Source: an uncultured Caulobacterales bacterium (GTDB lineage: Bacteria > Pseudomonadota > Alphaproteobacteria > Caulobacterales > Maricaulaceae). Taken from it: a stretch of DNA of 64,000 nucleotides. Shown piece by piece: positions 25,928-34,935 of this stretch. The DNA lies in the NCBI GenBank assembly GCA_938003545.1, contig CALKXY010000012.1, forward strand, positions 94,486-158,485, read 5' to 3'. The position numbers and the translations under genes were made by a program. Positions within the stretch are counted from its first letter, which is position 1. Each line of letters begins with the position of its first letter. Under the pieces are notes generated by a model. The model searched no databases and had not been told where the DNA came from. It saw nothing but the letters and a program-made list of their open reading frames with translations.

Positions 25928-27280
25928 ATGGCTGAACCTGTAAAATTAAGATCCGTCACGCCCCCCCAAGCGAAACGTGCACGGCCAACAGTTCTCGAGA
26001 CCCTTATTCGTCTTGAGGGCGAAGCCATCGCCTCGAAAGATGTGTTATCCTTACAACATCAAGCCGTAAATCGGCCACGTGACATGCTCGACTGTGGGCA
26101 TATTTTCTGGGTGTCTCGAAAAGGAAACAGTGTAAAGATCGTTGCTGTCACAGGCCAAGAGCAAATGGAACGTCATACGCCATTCGGTCAATGGCTTGTG
26201 TCGGAACTGAAGTCACGTGCGCGCAAAGGTGACTTGGACAGTGCTACGCAATGGCAGTTTAAATCCGATGGTCAAAAAGATTTAATTAACTACCCTTTCA
26301 CCCACGCGCATTACGCGCCCTTTTCACCAAATCCAAAAGCAGGTGGGCTATTATTTGCATTTTCTGCACCACCAGCAGAGTCTCATGTTTCGATTATGGC
26401 GCGACTAGGCGAAATTTATGGCCTTGTTCATGCGGCGCGGCGCGGCGCAAAACGCGCTCGTATGGCTCCGCGAAAACGTAATTTATTCTACGGAACACTC
26501 GCAGCCCTTGCCCTGATTGGTATGATTCCAATCCCTATGACGACGCTAGCACCTGCAGAGGTGGTTGCAGATACGCCTTTTATTTTATCCGCTGAATTTG
26601 ACGGCGTTATTAAAGATGTTCTTGTTGCGCCTAACGCAGAAGTCAAAGCAGGGGACGCTTTAGTTCGATTAGATGATGTAACTCTACGAAACGAGCTCGT
26701 TCTCGCTGAAAAAGAATTGCAGCTCGCAGAAGTTCGACGCCGAATGGCGGGTCTGCGCGCCTTTGTCGATGCGGAAGCCAAACGCGAACTCGCCGTCGCA
26801 GATGCAGAAACAGAGCTAGCAACGGCGCGGCGCAATTATGCGCGTGACCGCCTTGATAAAACCGTTTTACGTGCGCCCCGTGACGGGCTTGCGCTATTTT
26901 CAGATGTCTCCGAGCTGACCGGGCGGCCTGTGAGCAATGGTGAAGCAATTCTACGAATTGCTGAACCCACACGCGTGCTTTTACGTCTCCATGCCCCCCT
27001 CGCCCATGGCGAGGCGTTACGTGAGGGTGCGCGTGTGCGGATGTTCCTCGATAATGACCCAGTAACCCCCTTGGAAGCCGAATTGGTTCGAGCGAGTTAC
27101 CGCGCGGTGTCTATGCCAGAAGGCGGAATGGCCTTTGATGCGCATGCCATTCTAACAGAAGGTGACATACCTCGCATCGGCGCACGCGGCGTAGCGAAAA
27201 TTTATGGTGAAAAAGCGCCAATTGCATATTTCTTGATCCGCCGCCCGCTCACGCTCGCCCGTCAGATGACAGGTCTCTAA
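25928..27280 (+). CDS. Membrane-anchored HlyD-family adaptor with a cytosolic N-terminal domain
   Basis: 450 residues. Residues 1-180 are soluble and precede the single membrane helix at about 185-205 (NLFYGTLAALALIGMIPIPM), so they should be cytosolic. Their pattern (RLEGEAIASKDVLSLQHQAV, then GHIFWVSRKGNSVKIVAVTG) suggests a GAF-like sensory fold, which ordinary adaptors lack. The periplasmic part begins APAEVVADTPFILSAEFDGV. It has a lipoyl half (VLVAPNAEVKAGDALVRLDD), a coiled-coil hairpin rich in Ala/Glu/Arg (about residues 255-310), the second lipoyl half (TVLRAPRDGLALFSD) and a barrel domain. It sits between the soluble adaptor and the M50 fusion with 3-4 nt spacing, which points to one complex. 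The GAF suggestion is only pattern-based. Confidence 0.85.
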   Translation: MAEPVKLRSVTPPQAKRARPTVLETLIRLEGEAIASKDVLSLQHQAVNRPRDMLDCGHIFWVSRKGNSVKIVAVTGQEQMERHTPFGQWLVSELKSRARKGDLDSATQWQFKSDGQKDLINYPFTHAHYAPFSPNPKAGGLLFAFSAPPAESHVSIMARLGEIYGLVHAARRGAKRARMAPRKRNLFYGTLAALALIGMIPIPMTTLAPAEVVADTPFILSAEFDGVIKDVLVAPNAEVKAGDALVRLDDVTLRNELVLAEKELQLAEVRRRMAGLRAFVDAEAKRELAVADAETELATARRNYARDRLDKTVLRAPRDGLALFSDVSELTGRPVSNGEAILRIAEPTRVLLRLHAPLAHGEALREGARVRMFLDNDPVTPLEAELVRASYRAVSMPEGGMAFDAHAILTEGDIPRIGARGVAKIYGEKAPIAYFLIRRPLTLARQMTGL

Positions 27281-27283
27281 CCT

Positions 27284-29398
27284 ATGTTGCCTGCGGCCAC
27301 TCAGCCCACGCCGCCTCTCCCGCCGTTGCGGCAGGAATTAAGGTTGGAACGCGACACGCTTCGCGACAGATGGTTGTTGCACGATCCGGTGCGGGGGCGC
27401 TTCCACGCCATTGGTCATGTCGCCTTTGCAGCTTTATCACGATGGGCAACGATACCGCCGGATGACTTCATGTCACTCCTGAACCAAACAGATCCTAGTT
27501 TGAATTTCGGGACTGAAGAATTACAAGAATTAACTGAATTTCTACTCGCGGAGAAACTATTAGATTTAGGCGGCAGTCAAGATGCCGAGCGTCTTGCCAC
27601 GCATGAAGCCGCCATGCGGAAGCCGTGGCATGAACAACTCATCCATAAATATCTATTTTTTCGCATTCCGCTGTGGAACCCCCAACCTTTTCTGGATCAA
27701 ACAGGGCCTGCAGTCTCTAGGTGGTTACGACCAGCACTGTTCAAGACTATTTTTTGCTTAGGCCTTATTGGGTTATATTTTGCAGCGCGGCAGTGGGACA
27801 CATTCGTGTCCACATTTTTGTACTTTTTCACGGCACAAGGTTTTGCATTTTACGCCATCAGCTTGATTGTTCTAAAAATTCTACATGAATTAGGGCACGC
27901 CTATACCGCTCGACATTTTGGGGCACGAGTCCCCGTTATTGGTCTTGCGTTCCTTGTGATGTTTCCGATCCTTTACACCGATACGACGGATGCTTGGCGG
28001 GTCCAAAACCGTAGATCACGCACATTGATCAATGGTGCGGGTATCACAGTAGAGCTTTGTATCGCGGCCATCTCTTTGTTGCTCTGGGCGTTTCTCCCTG
28101 ATGGCATTTTTAGATCAATTGCATTTTTCGCAGCGACAACAAGTTGGGCAATGAGCCTTTTTGTGAACCTAAACCCTTGGATGCGGTTTGATGGATATTA
28201 CCTCATTAGTGACATTCTGGGCGTGGAGAATATGCAAAAACGCGGGTTTTCTGTCGGCCGCTGGGTCATGCGAAAAACATTATTCGGTTTGGATGAAGGC
28301 CTAGACGAAACCTATCCCCGCAAAGCCATTTTCGGGATGACGATTTATGCTTGGTCAACTTGGATTTATCGGTTTTTCCTCTTTTTGGGGATTGCCATCC
28401 TCGTTCATCACATTTTCCCAAAGGCGATCGGGATCGTGTTGTTTACTGTTGAGATCGCCATGTTCATCGCCGTGCCCATCTGGCGTGAAATCAAACATTG
28501 GTGGAGCCAACGCATGTCTATTCTATCCCATACGCGAGGCCGCGCTACATTGGCCGTCTCAACCTTCGCACTCTTAGCCTTCGTCGTTCCCTGGCCATCA
28601 ACGGTAACCGCACCGGCTTTGATCCGCCCTGCCGATGATACGCAATTGTTCCCACCCATAGCAGCCCGCGTTGAAACTATTTCAATATTAAATGGGGAGA
28701 GCGTTCGCGAAGGAGATGTTCTCATGCAGCTTACATCACCCGCGCTGGACCATGCCAAAACATTAGCCACGTTAGAGTTAAAAATCGCAGAGGCTCGCTT
28801 TGCGCAACGCGCGGCCTCTTTAGAAGACCGACAGCTTGGCGACTTGCTACGCGATGAATTGGAGCAAAAACGTGAAGCCCTTGATTCTGTCACGCGCGAA
28901 TTGGACCGTCTGACTCTGCGTGCCCCGCATAATGGTGTCGTGTCCGATCTCGCTGACAGCCTGATGCCTGGTACCCAAGTGCAAGTGCCAACGGCTCTGC
29001 TACGTGTATCAAACCCGAATAAAGTAGAGCTCATCGCTTTACCGTCTGAGAAACAAGCCGACCGGTTAGAATGGGGAAATGATTTCGTCTTTGTCAGTGA
29101 CCAAGCCGGACGCCCCAAACGCGGGGGGAGGCTTGCGCATCTCGCTCCGACAACTGATATTTTCGTCACAGAGCCTATCTTGACCGTTATTGGCGGCGGT
29201 TCAATTGCGGTCACAGAAGATGATCAAGGCCGTGCCGTCGCCGATATTCCTGTCTTTAAGGTCTCTGGCTTGGTCCCTGGGGAACAGCTTTTACGGGAAG
29301 AACGTGGCGTCGTGCGCATAGATGCCACGCCGCGCAGTGCCGCCAGATCCGTTTGGAATTCAACCATGGGCATATTACTTCGCGAAACCGACTTTTAA
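27284..29398 (+). CDS. PqqD-like / M50 site-2-protease / HlyD fusion membrane protein
   Basis: 704 residues with three parts. Residues about 20-105 resemble a PqqD-type winged helix (RDRWLLHDPVRGRFHAIGHV), the peptide-chaperone fold of modified-peptide systems. Residues about 148-440 form a polytopic M50 metalloprotease domain with the zinc motif HELGH at 201-205 in a helix and NPWMRFDG at 297-304, the second motif with the third zinc ligand D303. Both catalytic motifs are intact. Residues about 445-650 are a periplasmic HlyD-like adaptor with a coiled-coil (LGDLLRDELEQKREALDSV) and lipoyl halves (ILNGESVREGDVLMQLTS, LTLRAPHNGVVSDLAD). It is third in the adaptor cluster. Whether it cleaves the giant protein or only moves it cannot be read from sequence. 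Confidence 0.85.
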   Translation: MLPAATQPTPPLPPLRQELRLERDTLRDRWLLHDPVRGRFHAIGHVAFAALSRWATIPPDDFMSLLNQTDPSLNFGTEELQELTEFLLAEKLLDLGGSQDAERLATHEAAMRKPWHEQLIHKYLFFRIPLWNPQPFLDQTGPAVSRWLRPALFKTIFCLGLIGLYFAARQWDTFVSTFLYFFTAQGFAFYAISLIVLKILHELGHAYTARHFGARVPVIGLAFLVMFPILYTDTTDAWRVQNRRSRTLINGAGITVELCIAAISLLLWAFLPDGIFRSIAFFAATTSWAMSLFVNLNPWMRFDGYYLISDILGVENMQKRGFSVGRWVMRKTLFGLDEGLDETYPRKAIFGMTIYAWSTWIYRFFLFLGIAILVHHIFPKAIGIVLFTVEIAMFIAVPIWREIKHWWSQRMSILSHTRGRATLAVSTFALLAFVVPWPSTVTAPALIRPADDTQLFPPIAARVETISILNGESVREGDVLMQLTSPALDHAKTLATLELKIAEARFAQRAASLEDRQLGDLLRDELEQKREALDSVTRELDRLTLRAPHNGVVSDLADSLMPGTQVQVPTALLRVSNPNKVELIALPSEKQADRLEWGNDFVFVSDQAGRPKRGGRLAHLAPTTDIFVTEPILTVIGGGSIAVTEDDQGRAVADIPVFKVSGLVPGEQLLREERGVVRIDATPRSAARSVWNSTMGILLRETDF

Positions 29399-29434
29399 AG
29401 TAATTTGGAATCATCCAGCGGCTGCCCTCACCCG

Positions 29435-29459
29435 TATTTTAAACATACCGTTTAAAATA
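29435..29459. promoter_or_regulatory. Perfect 10-bp palindrome between the M50 fusion and the next gene
   Basis: TATTTTAAAC (29435-29444) is exactly inverted as GTTTAAAATA (29450-29459) around the loop ATACC, 21 nt upstream of the start of the unknown 330-residue gene. The short AT-rich arms and lack of a T-tract suit a regulator operator better than a terminator. Confidence 0.5.
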
Positions 29460-29480
29460 AATAGAGTGACAACAACCAAA

Positions 29481-30473
29481 ATGAGTTACCTTGCTTTACG
29501 TTCAGGCGAATACCCCGTCGATCATGCGCCATTAGTGCGAACGCAATCGGGCAATCAATGTATCCCTCAGCATTATCTTGAGTTTCGACACACGCTAGAA
29601 ACGGTAGAAGAGGTTGTGAGTCAAACGGCGTATTCTCGGCGTTACCCTGTATTTGTGAGCCAAGATGACTGCGGCATATTCATCCAAGTTGGTATTATTG
29701 GCCCGGATAATTATAAATTACGCGATATTGAAAAGATCGTTTTCGGACGGCGGTGGCGGGTGGAGCCTCACCTACCGACGTCAGAAATAATCCAAACCGT
29801 TTTTCTGGCTCTCAAAAAAGCGCGAGAGCATGAAATACGAGAGCAATTTATTTTACGCTTTCAAGACAAGGTGACGACGCCGTTTAACTGCCATCACGAT
29901 CTGCCCTTAATGGCCCATTTGTCGAAAGGTGAAACAAGTAAACGACACCACAATATCGCGGAGTTGAATCTTTCAGACGTGATCCAATCCATCCGCTTTG
30001 ATGGCGTCAATTACAACATCAACGAGACGCTTAATCTCACGAATGGAGCGTTTGTGCTGACCTTAAGCGCAGCGACGAGCCATAGTGATTTCATAGAAAT
30101 CTATGGACCACAGTTAAGTTTTGTTGTTCCGAATTTAGATCCTGGGACCGTACTTCACACCTTAATGACAGAGCTAATCAGGTTAAGTGATCGCCACGTT
30201 GACGAAGGTTTCACCTTTGATGGATTTGCGCGATTCAGTCATAAAGTAGACCCGCTACACATTGCTGAAATGTCGGCAACATACAGGGCAGGTCCATCAA
30301 AATTCATCGACCCGAATGCAAAAAATACTGGTACAAAAATGCCTAATTTACATAAAGCCGTAAAATCCATGAATTATGACGTCGATCAAAAACGCATCCC
30401 CACACTTTCAAACAGCTCTTACGCAACCCGTTTAAAAAGCGACCTATCAGAGCTTGGAATTGAAATGAGCTAA
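29481..30473 (+). CDS. Unrecognised protein downstream of the export cluster
   Basis: 330 residues from the ATG at 29481. A reading from 29322 would overlap the M50 gene by 77 nt and cross the palindrome, and its first 53 residues do not look coding. I recognise no family. There is no signal peptide or membrane helix. It is mixed alpha/beta with conspicuous basic stretches (IVFGRRWRVEPHLPTSEI, KKAREHEIREQFILRF) and two cysteines near the N-terminus (at about 20 and 62) plus CHH around residue 139. It follows the M50 fusion on the same strand after 82 nt. That suggests a cytosolic accessory role such as a regulator or substrate factor, but the intervening palindrome could give it its own control. 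Confidence 0.75.
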   Translation: MSYLALRSGEYPVDHAPLVRTQSGNQCIPQHYLEFRHTLETVEEVVSQTAYSRRYPVFVSQDDCGIFIQVGIIGPDNYKLRDIEKIVFGRRWRVEPHLPTSEIIQTVFLALKKAREHEIREQFILRFQDKVTTPFNCHHDLPLMAHLSKGETSKRHHNIAELNLSDVIQSIRFDGVNYNINETLNLTNGAFVLTLSAATSHSDFIEIYGPQLSFVVPNLDPGTVLHTLMTELIRLSDRHVDEGFTFDGFARFSHKVDPLHIAEMSATYRAGPSKFIDPNAKNTGTKMPNLHKAVKSMNYDVDQKRIPTLSNSSYATRLKSDLSELGIEMS

Positions 30474-30509
30474 TCTCTAAGGTCTCATTTCAACCCATCA
30501 TTTAAAACA

Positions 30510-33500
30510 TCAGGATATTTTCGCCGAAAACTTCGGCTGTTCTTTTCCTTTGATCAAGTATTTTAAGCCTCGCCCTATATCCGCACCGATACCGTAAAGT
30601 GCCGGAACAAAGAATAGTGTGACGAATAACGCAAATAAGACACCAAAGGCTAAACTGATCCCGATCGGGATGAGCCATTGCGCCTGCAACGATTTTTCCG
30701 TCAGTAGAGGTAAAAGCCCGACAAATGTCGTAAGCGATGTGAGCAGGATCGGACGAAAACGGCGCGTGCCCGCTTCGATTAAAGCCTGCGCACCATCCAT
30801 ACCTTGATCTCGCAATTTATGGACATAATCGAGCAACACCAGATTATCGTTCACCGCAACACCCGCCGCTGCAAACATACCCAATATTGAGAGTAATGAC
30901 ATCGTCGCGCCCATTGTCATATGACCAATAATCATACCGCAATAACAAAATGGGATCGCGGCTAGCAAAATCAAAATTGGTTCAAAATAGGATTTGAAAG
31001 ACACCGCCACGAGGAAATAGGCCACACCAATTGCAATAAGCATAAAAATCATCAACTCAGCTTGGAATTCGGCCTCACCCTGCGCCCGCCCGATATTGCC
31101 GCGCGTTACATTTGGATGAACTCTGTCAAAGTCATCAAAGAATCCTTCATTTAATTCTTTCCGGATTTCTTCAATGCGTTCCGAAACCACCTCGGCAGAA
31201 ACGATAATTGCACGCTGACGTTCGCGGCGTAAGATTTGATTGGTCCCTTTTTCAAACCGCAAATCCGCGACTGTATCTAATGGGAGTTCTCGACCATCAG
31301 CTGTCCGAATACGAATAGCCCGCAGGAAGTCGAGAGACTCTCGATCTGCACGGGGATAACGCACATAGACGCGTACGTCCTCGCCATCACGCGGTAGACG
31401 CTGAACCTCTTCGCCAAAAAAGCCCTGACGCACTTGCCGCGCAACATCTGCAGCTGTCACGCCCAAAGACTCGGCGCCTGGTTTCAAATCAAATTGAACT
31501 TCTTCTGACGCGCTTTCCATATCATTGACGACATTAAAGACGCCCTCATAGCTGCGTAAACGTGTCATGAGATCATCCGCTGCCACTTCCAAATCGCTAA
31601 ATTCTTTCGCATTCAACACATATTGGATGGGTGGACCGTCATTACTATTTTGATAATCTACATTTATGTTTTCGGCATCTGGCACCTCACCAATAAGGTC
31701 ACGGAGGCGTTCTGCCGTTGCTTTAGCTGTAAGAGTACGGGTTTCCGGCGGTACCAATTTCACCAAGGCCAACACATTATTGTCACGTGAACGCGTATAC
31801 CAATTTTCAATAAGATCACCGTCTTTAGCAGCTATCTCATCTTGCAAGGTCTCTTCCGCATGTTGCAATTGTGCTAAAACTTCTAATGTCCGTGTATAAG
31901 GTGTCCCTTCTGGCAATTCGACGGATATTTCGATTTGGTCCGTTTCGCTTTCTGGGAAGAATGAGGATTTGACCAATCCATTCGCAACTGCCCCAACCGT
32001 TAAAATCATAAGTCCAACAAAAAGAGAGGCAGTAATATAGCGATAGCGCAAGGCCGCCGTAATTGCAGGACGATATAGCTCTTCCGCGACCCATGTCAGG
32101 CTATCTGCGATTTTCTTCTGAAAGCGCATGATGCGGCTTTTCGGATCGACAGGCTTCAGATGCGCCAAATGAGCAGGCAGAATAAGAAGCGATTCAACCA
32201 AAGAGAAAAACAATGCCAGAATCACAACCAATGAAATGGCCCGCGTAAACTCGCTCGTCCCGCCAGAGAGATACATCCACGGCGCGAAGAAAATCATGGT
32301 CGTTAAGACGGCAAAAATCACAGGCTTAACAACCATATTTGTACCGTTGACTGCTGCGTCCAGTCCCGTTTCGCCATTCTCCGTTTTGAAATGAATCGCT
32401 TCGCCAACGATAATTGCATCATCTACAATCACGCCAATCACCAATAAAAAGGCAAAGGTCGAGATCATATTAAACGATACATCAAAAAGCGGAAGCAACG
32501 CCAAGCCACCTGCGAAAGCGGTCGCAATTCCCATACTCACCCACAACGCAATTTTGGGGCGCAGGAACAACATCAGTGTCAGGCAAACCAAGAGTAATCC
32601 CGTGAAGAAATTCTTCGCCACGGTGGCGATGCGGCCGTTATATTGCTCGGCGGCATCTTCCCACGTTGTGATAGAAATACCGTCGGGCAAACTCTCTTGT
32701 GTTTTTTCTAAATAGCCACTGACATTGGTCGACATTTTAACAATGTCCATATTCGGGCCACTCATGACTTGGACCAAAACGGTCCGCTGACCGTTGACTG
32801 TTGCGAGCAAGTCAACTTGTTCAAACCCATCAATGACAGTCGCGACATCTTTCACGCGGATAAGCGCCCCGCCCGCATCTTGGCGGACAATGATGTTTTC
32901 AAACTCCACTTTTGAATCCGCTTGATTACGCGTGCGTAATTGCATGTTCCCAATGTCAGTTCGCACCGTTCCAGATGACGCATTAACGGATGTACCGCGA
33001 ACAGCTTGCGCAACTTCATTTAATGTCAGGCCGTATTGTCGCAAAGCCCCTTCCGAAACTTCAATAGAGACTTCCTCGCCGCGCACACCGAAAAGGCCCA
33101 CAGATGGAACATAGCCCAAGAGCGCCACTTCACGCCGCGTTTTTTCGGCAAAGCGTTTGAGTTCGCGTTCCGTAACGGTCTCATCGCCAGAAACGGCCAA
33201 GCGAATGATTTCTTGTTGGCTTCGAAAAATATTAATCTGCGGTTCTTCGGCTGCAGGCGGAAAAGAACTAATCGAATCTACAGCGCGTTTAATATCCGCC
33301 ATTAATTTGGTTTCATCGACGCCGTTTTTGCCGACAACAGTGACGGAGCCGCCGCCCTCTTCTGCCGACGCCCAAAGACGATTGACGCCCTCGACCTCGG
33401 ACAGGGCTTCCTCCATCCGCACGATGATTTGCTCTTCTACATCCTGCGGCGACGCGCCAGGCCACGCAATATAAGTCGAAGCGCCAGGAAATTCGACATA

Positions 33501-33620
33501 GGGCTCAAGCTCTCGCTCAATTTGGGCATAGCTGACAATCCCGCCAATAAAGCATATCAACATGAGTAAATTGGCGGCGACTGGGTTGCTCGCCCACCAT
33601 TTGATAATATTTTGCATCAT
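30510..33620 (-). CDS. RND multidrug-type efflux transporter (HAE1/AcrB family)
   Basis: A 1,036-residue inner-membrane proton-driven exporter. The N-terminus (IIKWWASNPVAANLLMLICF) is the first helix of HAE-type RND pumps. A first porter domain (WPGASPQDVEEQIIVRMEEAL), a helix block with VIGVIVDDAIIVGEAI (the helix-4 aspartates used for proton relay), a second porter loop and a second helix block ending near residue 1,015 follow in the standard duplicated layout. The start ATG overlaps the upstream adaptor's TGA as ATGA, so the two are translationally coupled. The outer-membrane partner is not encoded here; the TolC-like protein 6 kb away belongs to another locus. The substrate is unknown. 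Confidence 0.93.
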   Translation of the reverse strand: MMQNIIKWWASNPVAANLLMLICFIGGIVSYAQIERELEPYVEFPGASTYIAWPGASPQDVEEQIIVRMEEALSEVEGVNRLWASAEEGGGSVTVVGKNGVDETKLMADIKRAVDSISSFPPAAEEPQINIFRSQQEIIRLAVSGDETVTERELKRFAEKTRREVALLGYVPSVGLFGVRGEEVSIEVSEGALRQYGLTLNEVAQAVRGTSVNASSGTVRTDIGNMQLRTRNQADSKVEFENIIVRQDAGGALIRVKDVATVIDGFEQVDLLATVNGQRTVLVQVMSGPNMDIVKMSTNVSGYLEKTQESLPDGISITTWEDAAEQYNGRIATVAKNFFTGLLLVCLTLMLFLRPKIALWVSMGIATAFAGGLALLPLFDVSFNMISTFAFLLVIGVIVDDAIIVGEAIHFKTENGETGLDAAVNGTNMVVKPVIFAVLTTMIFFAPWMYLSGGTSEFTRAISLVVILALFFSLVESLLILPAHLAHLKPVDPKSRIMRFQKKIADSLTWVAEELYRPAITAALRYRYITASLFVGLMILTVGAVANGLVKSSFFPESETDQIEISVELPEGTPYTRTLEVLAQLQHAEETLQDEIAAKDGDLIENWYTRSRDNNVLALVKLVPPETRTLTAKATAERLRDLIGEVPDAENINVDYQNSNDGPPIQYVLNAKEFSDLEVAADDLMTRLRSYEGVFNVVNDMESASEEVQFDLKPGAESLGVTAADVARQVRQGFFGEEVQRLPRDGEDVRVYVRYPRADRESLDFLRAIRIRTADGRELPLDTVADLRFEKGTNQILRRERQRAIIVSAEVVSERIEEIRKELNEGFFDDFDRVHPNVTRGNIGRAQGEAEFQAELMIFMLIAIGVAYFLVAVSFKSYFEPILILLAAIPFCYCGMIIGHMTMGATMSLLSILGMFAAAGVAVNDNLVLLDYVHKLRDQGMDGAQALIEAGTRRFRPILLTSLTTFVGLLPLLTEKSLQAQWLIPIGISLAFGVLFALFVTLFFVPALYGIGADIGRGLKYLIKGKEQPKFSAKIS

Positions 33621-34885
33621 TCGTCTCCCTTACCAGAGACAGATTCATGTGCGGCAGTTTCAGCGACTGCCTCGGACGATGTGACGACCTGAATTTTCAT
33701 ACCATCAGCCACGCCGCGTATGGGCGACGTTATAACCGCATCGCCAATATCAATGCCGCTTTGTAAGATCGCATTTTTGCGGTTGGACGAAAGGACAGAC
33801 ACCGTTTGAATGCTGAGCGTACCATTTTTTGAGAGATAAACTTTATCGTCACCTCGCAATGCCGCGCGCGGAATAACTATGATATTATCCAGTCTTTGCC
33901 CTTCGATTGCCGCGTTTACAAAAATCCCAGGCGCAAGAGGGGTGCCGTTACTCGCCCCTGCGCCAAACGGATCAAGTACTTCTGCGTAAGCAAAGAGCAC
34001 GCGTGTCGTGGCATCAAAACGGCTATCTGTCCGAACTATATGGGCTTGCCAGCGACTCTGCATACCTGCCACATCAGCGGTTAAAGTGACAGGGATGCCA
34101 GCTGCCCCCGCCTTAGCTTCATAGCCCAACGTAAGTCCTGCCCGGCGAAGTTCTTCATTTGTCATAGGTAGGCGAACATCCATAATATTGACCGCATATA
34201 TTTCGCCTAACCGAGTTCCCGCCGCAACAAATTCACCTTGATCCACATGACGCATCGTCACCCGCCCATCGAAAGGGGCATAAAGTGACGTCCGCGCAAG
34301 CTGCAACTCAGCCTCAGCCAAGCGCGCTTTGGCGGAGGCAAGTTGAGCCTCTGCTTCGGCCATTTGTGGTTCACGGAGAGTAAGGGGTGTCGGAGTGCCT
34401 GTGCGTCCCAATTCGTCCCAATCCTGTCGGGCAATCAGTGACTCTGATTTTTCGCGGGTTACAGAGGTTTCAGCTTGAGCCACATTGGCGCGGGCTTGTG
34501 TCACGCGCAATTCAAACTCGGCAGGATCAATCCGCACCAAAAGATCGCCGCGTTTAAACTTACCGCCCTCAATAAATTTTGCGGACATAAAGGTAATGAG
34601 GCCGCTAACCTGCGGTACGAGATTAATCTCTGTTCGAGGTTGTACCTCGCCCTGCACATTAATTTTCAGGGTCACATTATCACGCCGCGCCGCTGTCGTC
34701 AGGACGGGGATAGCTTTGACTACATCTTCTTTTTCTTCAGGCGTCGGCTTCAATGCGCCCATTGCAATAAAACCAGCAATGGTAGCGCCTATGATGATGA
34801 GAGGCATGACAAAAATTATCACACGCCAAATCCATAGTTTTTGACGCGACCCAGACGGATTAAGGGCTTCATATGAATCAGGCAT
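33617..34885 (-). CDS. RND efflux periplasmic adaptor subunit
   Basis: 422 residues, preceded by GGGAG six nt from the ATG. One N-terminal membrane helix (about residues 18-42, WRVIIFVMPLIIIGATIAGF) anchors it. Next come a lipoyl half (VQGEVQPRTEINLVPQVSGL), a long helical hairpin rich in Ala and Glu (about 130-205) and the second lipoyl half (LYAPFDGRVTMRHVDQGEFV). A beta-barrel and a membrane-proximal domain follow (IVIPRAALRGDDKVYLS). It is first gene of the leftward adaptor-pump operon and overlaps the pump by 4 nt. The palindrome 51 nt upstream is the best candidate for its control site. Confidence 0.92.
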   Translation of the reverse strand: MPDSYEALNPSGSRQKLWIWRVIIFVMPLIIIGATIAGFIAMGALKPTPEEKEDVVKAIPVLTTAARRDNVTLKINVQGEVQPRTEINLVPQVSGLITFMSAKFIEGGKFKRGDLLVRIDPAEFELRVTQARANVAQAETSVTREKSESLIARQDWDELGRTGTPTPLTLREPQMAEAEAQLASAKARLAEAELQLARTSLYAPFDGRVTMRHVDQGEFVAAGTRLGEIYAVNIMDVRLPMTNEELRRAGLTLGYEAKAGAAGIPVTLTADVAGMQSRWQAHIVRTDSRFDATTRVLFAYAEVLDPFGAGASNGTPLAPGIFVNAAIEGQRLDNIIVIPRAALRGDDKVYLSKNGTLSIQTVSVLSSNRKNAILQSGIDIGDAVITSPIRGVADGMKIQVVTSSEAVAETAAHESVSGKGDE

Positions 34886-34935
34886 TCTCGTCTCCCACCA
34901 GTTGGCACACCAGTATTTGGAGAGACTTACTCTAT

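Noticed and set aside
29322..29480. A 53-codon N-terminal extension of the unknown 330-residue gene
   Set aside because: It would overlap the M50 gene by 77 nt and be translated through a perfect palindrome. The ATG at 29481 is a simpler start.
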